DNA of 64,000 nucleotides from Pseudomonas sp. Os17 (GTDB taxonomy: Bacteria > Pseudomonadota > Gammaproteobacteria > Pseudomonadales > Pseudomonadaceae). Below are positions 63,557 through 64,000 of this stretch, one piece after another. The position numbers and the translations under genes were made by a program. Within the stretch, counting starts at the first letter, position 1. Every line of letters starts with the position of its first letter. The stretch lies in contig NZ_AP014627.1 of the NCBI RefSeq assembly GCF_001547895.1, forward strand, positions 4,033,501 to 4,097,500. Reading direction: 5' to 3'. The notes under the pieces are model-generated. The model saw nothing but the letters and a program-made list of their open reading frames with translations. It searched no databases and was not told the DNA's origin.

Positions 63557-64000
63557 TCAGGTTCGGGCGGGGTGCTCCAGCCAGTCGCCCAGGCGCTGCA
63601 ACAGGGCGTCGCAGGCGTGCAACTGTGCAAGGCTGATGAACTCATCCGGCTTGTGGCCCTGGTCCATGCTGCCAGGACCGCAGACCACCGTGGGGACGCC
63701 CGCCTCATGGAACAGCCCGCCCTCGGTGCCGAAGGCCACGGTGGTGAACTCCCGCGAGCCGCTGAGCAGCGCCAGCAGTTCGGCGGCCTGGCTGTCGGCG
63801 GCGGTGGCCAGCCCCGGGTAGGCGCTCAAGGGGTGCAGGTCGATCCCGGTGTCGGCCCGTACCGCCTGCATCTGCGGCACCAGCTCGGTGTCGGCATAGT
63901 CTTGCAACTGGGCCACCACGGCCTGGGCGTCATGGCCCGGCAGGGTGCGCACCTCGAAATCGAACTGACACTCGGCCGGCACGATGTTCAGCGCGCGGCC
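63557..64000 (-). CDS. ArgE-like acetylornithine deacetylase/M20 peptidase, C-terminal part
   Basis: The frame runs off the right edge, leaving 147 residues of the C-terminal half. It has the dimerisation-domain motif LNIVPAECQFDFEVRTLPG and then the metal-site region FGTEGGLFHEAGVPTVVCGPGSMDQGHKPDEFI, with the late histidine typical of M20 enzymes. The match to ArgE-type deacetylases is good, but other M20 amidases acting on acylated amino acids or amines are possible. It is on the same strand as the amine catabolic genes, separated by the REP element. Confidence 0.88.
   Translation of the reverse strand, partial: GRALNIVPAECQFDFEVRTLPGHDAQAVVAQLQDYADTELVPQMQAVRADTGIDLHPLSAYPGLATAADSQAAELLALLSGSREFTTVAFGTEGGLFHEAGVPTVVCGPGSMDQGHKPDEFISLAQLHACDALLQRLGDWLEHPART

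Overview
The window is GC-rich Pseudomonas chromosome. The best match I can argue from sequence is the P. protegens (Pf-5/CHA0) group. The centre of the window is a complete enantio-pyochelin locus in the order known from those strains (pchDHIEFKCBA, divergent pchR, fetABCDEF). It has a PchE with no epimerase insert and a PchK in place of PchG. This assignment rests on recalled family knowledge and gene order, not on a database search.

Layout. 1-4.3 kb: the tail of an MFS transporter, then a minus-strand FecI/FecR/TonB-receptor iron cassette with a Fur-box-like site. 4.4-9.2 kb: a minus-strand operon of FadR-type GntR regulator, amino-acid ABC transporter (binding protein, permease, ATPase) and cytoplasmic gamma-glutamyltransferase-like enzyme. 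9.4-11.7 kb: a zinc-free MDR oxidoreductase and a MarR-GNAT fusion with its own palindrome. 11.8-15.8 kb: a second sigma/anti-sigma/receptor cassette, with an FpvA-like receptor. 16-17 kb: a secreted or membrane-anchored alpha/beta hydrolase. 17.1-43.7 kb: the enantio-pyochelin biosynthesis, regulation and uptake cluster, with copies of one dispersed GC-rich repeat family at both ends. 43.9-48.0 kb: SotB-like efflux pump, TetR regulator, Asp-nucleophile alpha/beta hydrolase and TIM-barrel sugar isomerase. 48.2-51.4 kb: an Lrp-type regulator (MdeR-like) divergent from methionine gamma-lyase, then a BraC-like binding protein. 51.4-58.6 kb: a compositionally distinct stretch with a non-coding leader, three consecutive tail-collar-domain proteins, a GNAT enzyme and a 1392-residue Ig-repeat autotransporter-like protein. 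58.7-64 kb: a minus-strand polyamine/amine catabolic group (aminotransferase, APC permease, aldehyde dehydrogenase) and a partial ArgE-like deacetylase.

How it works together. PchA and PchB make salicylate from chorismate. PchD activates it, and PchE and PchF extend it with two cysteines; PchF N-methylates. PchK reduces the second ring, PchC edits, and PchH/PchI are ABC exporters or exporter-like proteins. Ferric enantio-pyochelin returns through FetA, FetC and FetDE, and PchR couples the ligand to transcription under Fur control. Two further TonB receptors with cell-surface-signalling sigma factors lie just outside, so about 35 kb of the window is devoted to iron.

The least explained part is the tail-collar/GNAT/autotransporter block at 52-58.5 kb. 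It is not accompanied by phage structural genes and looks like an independent surface-protein system.
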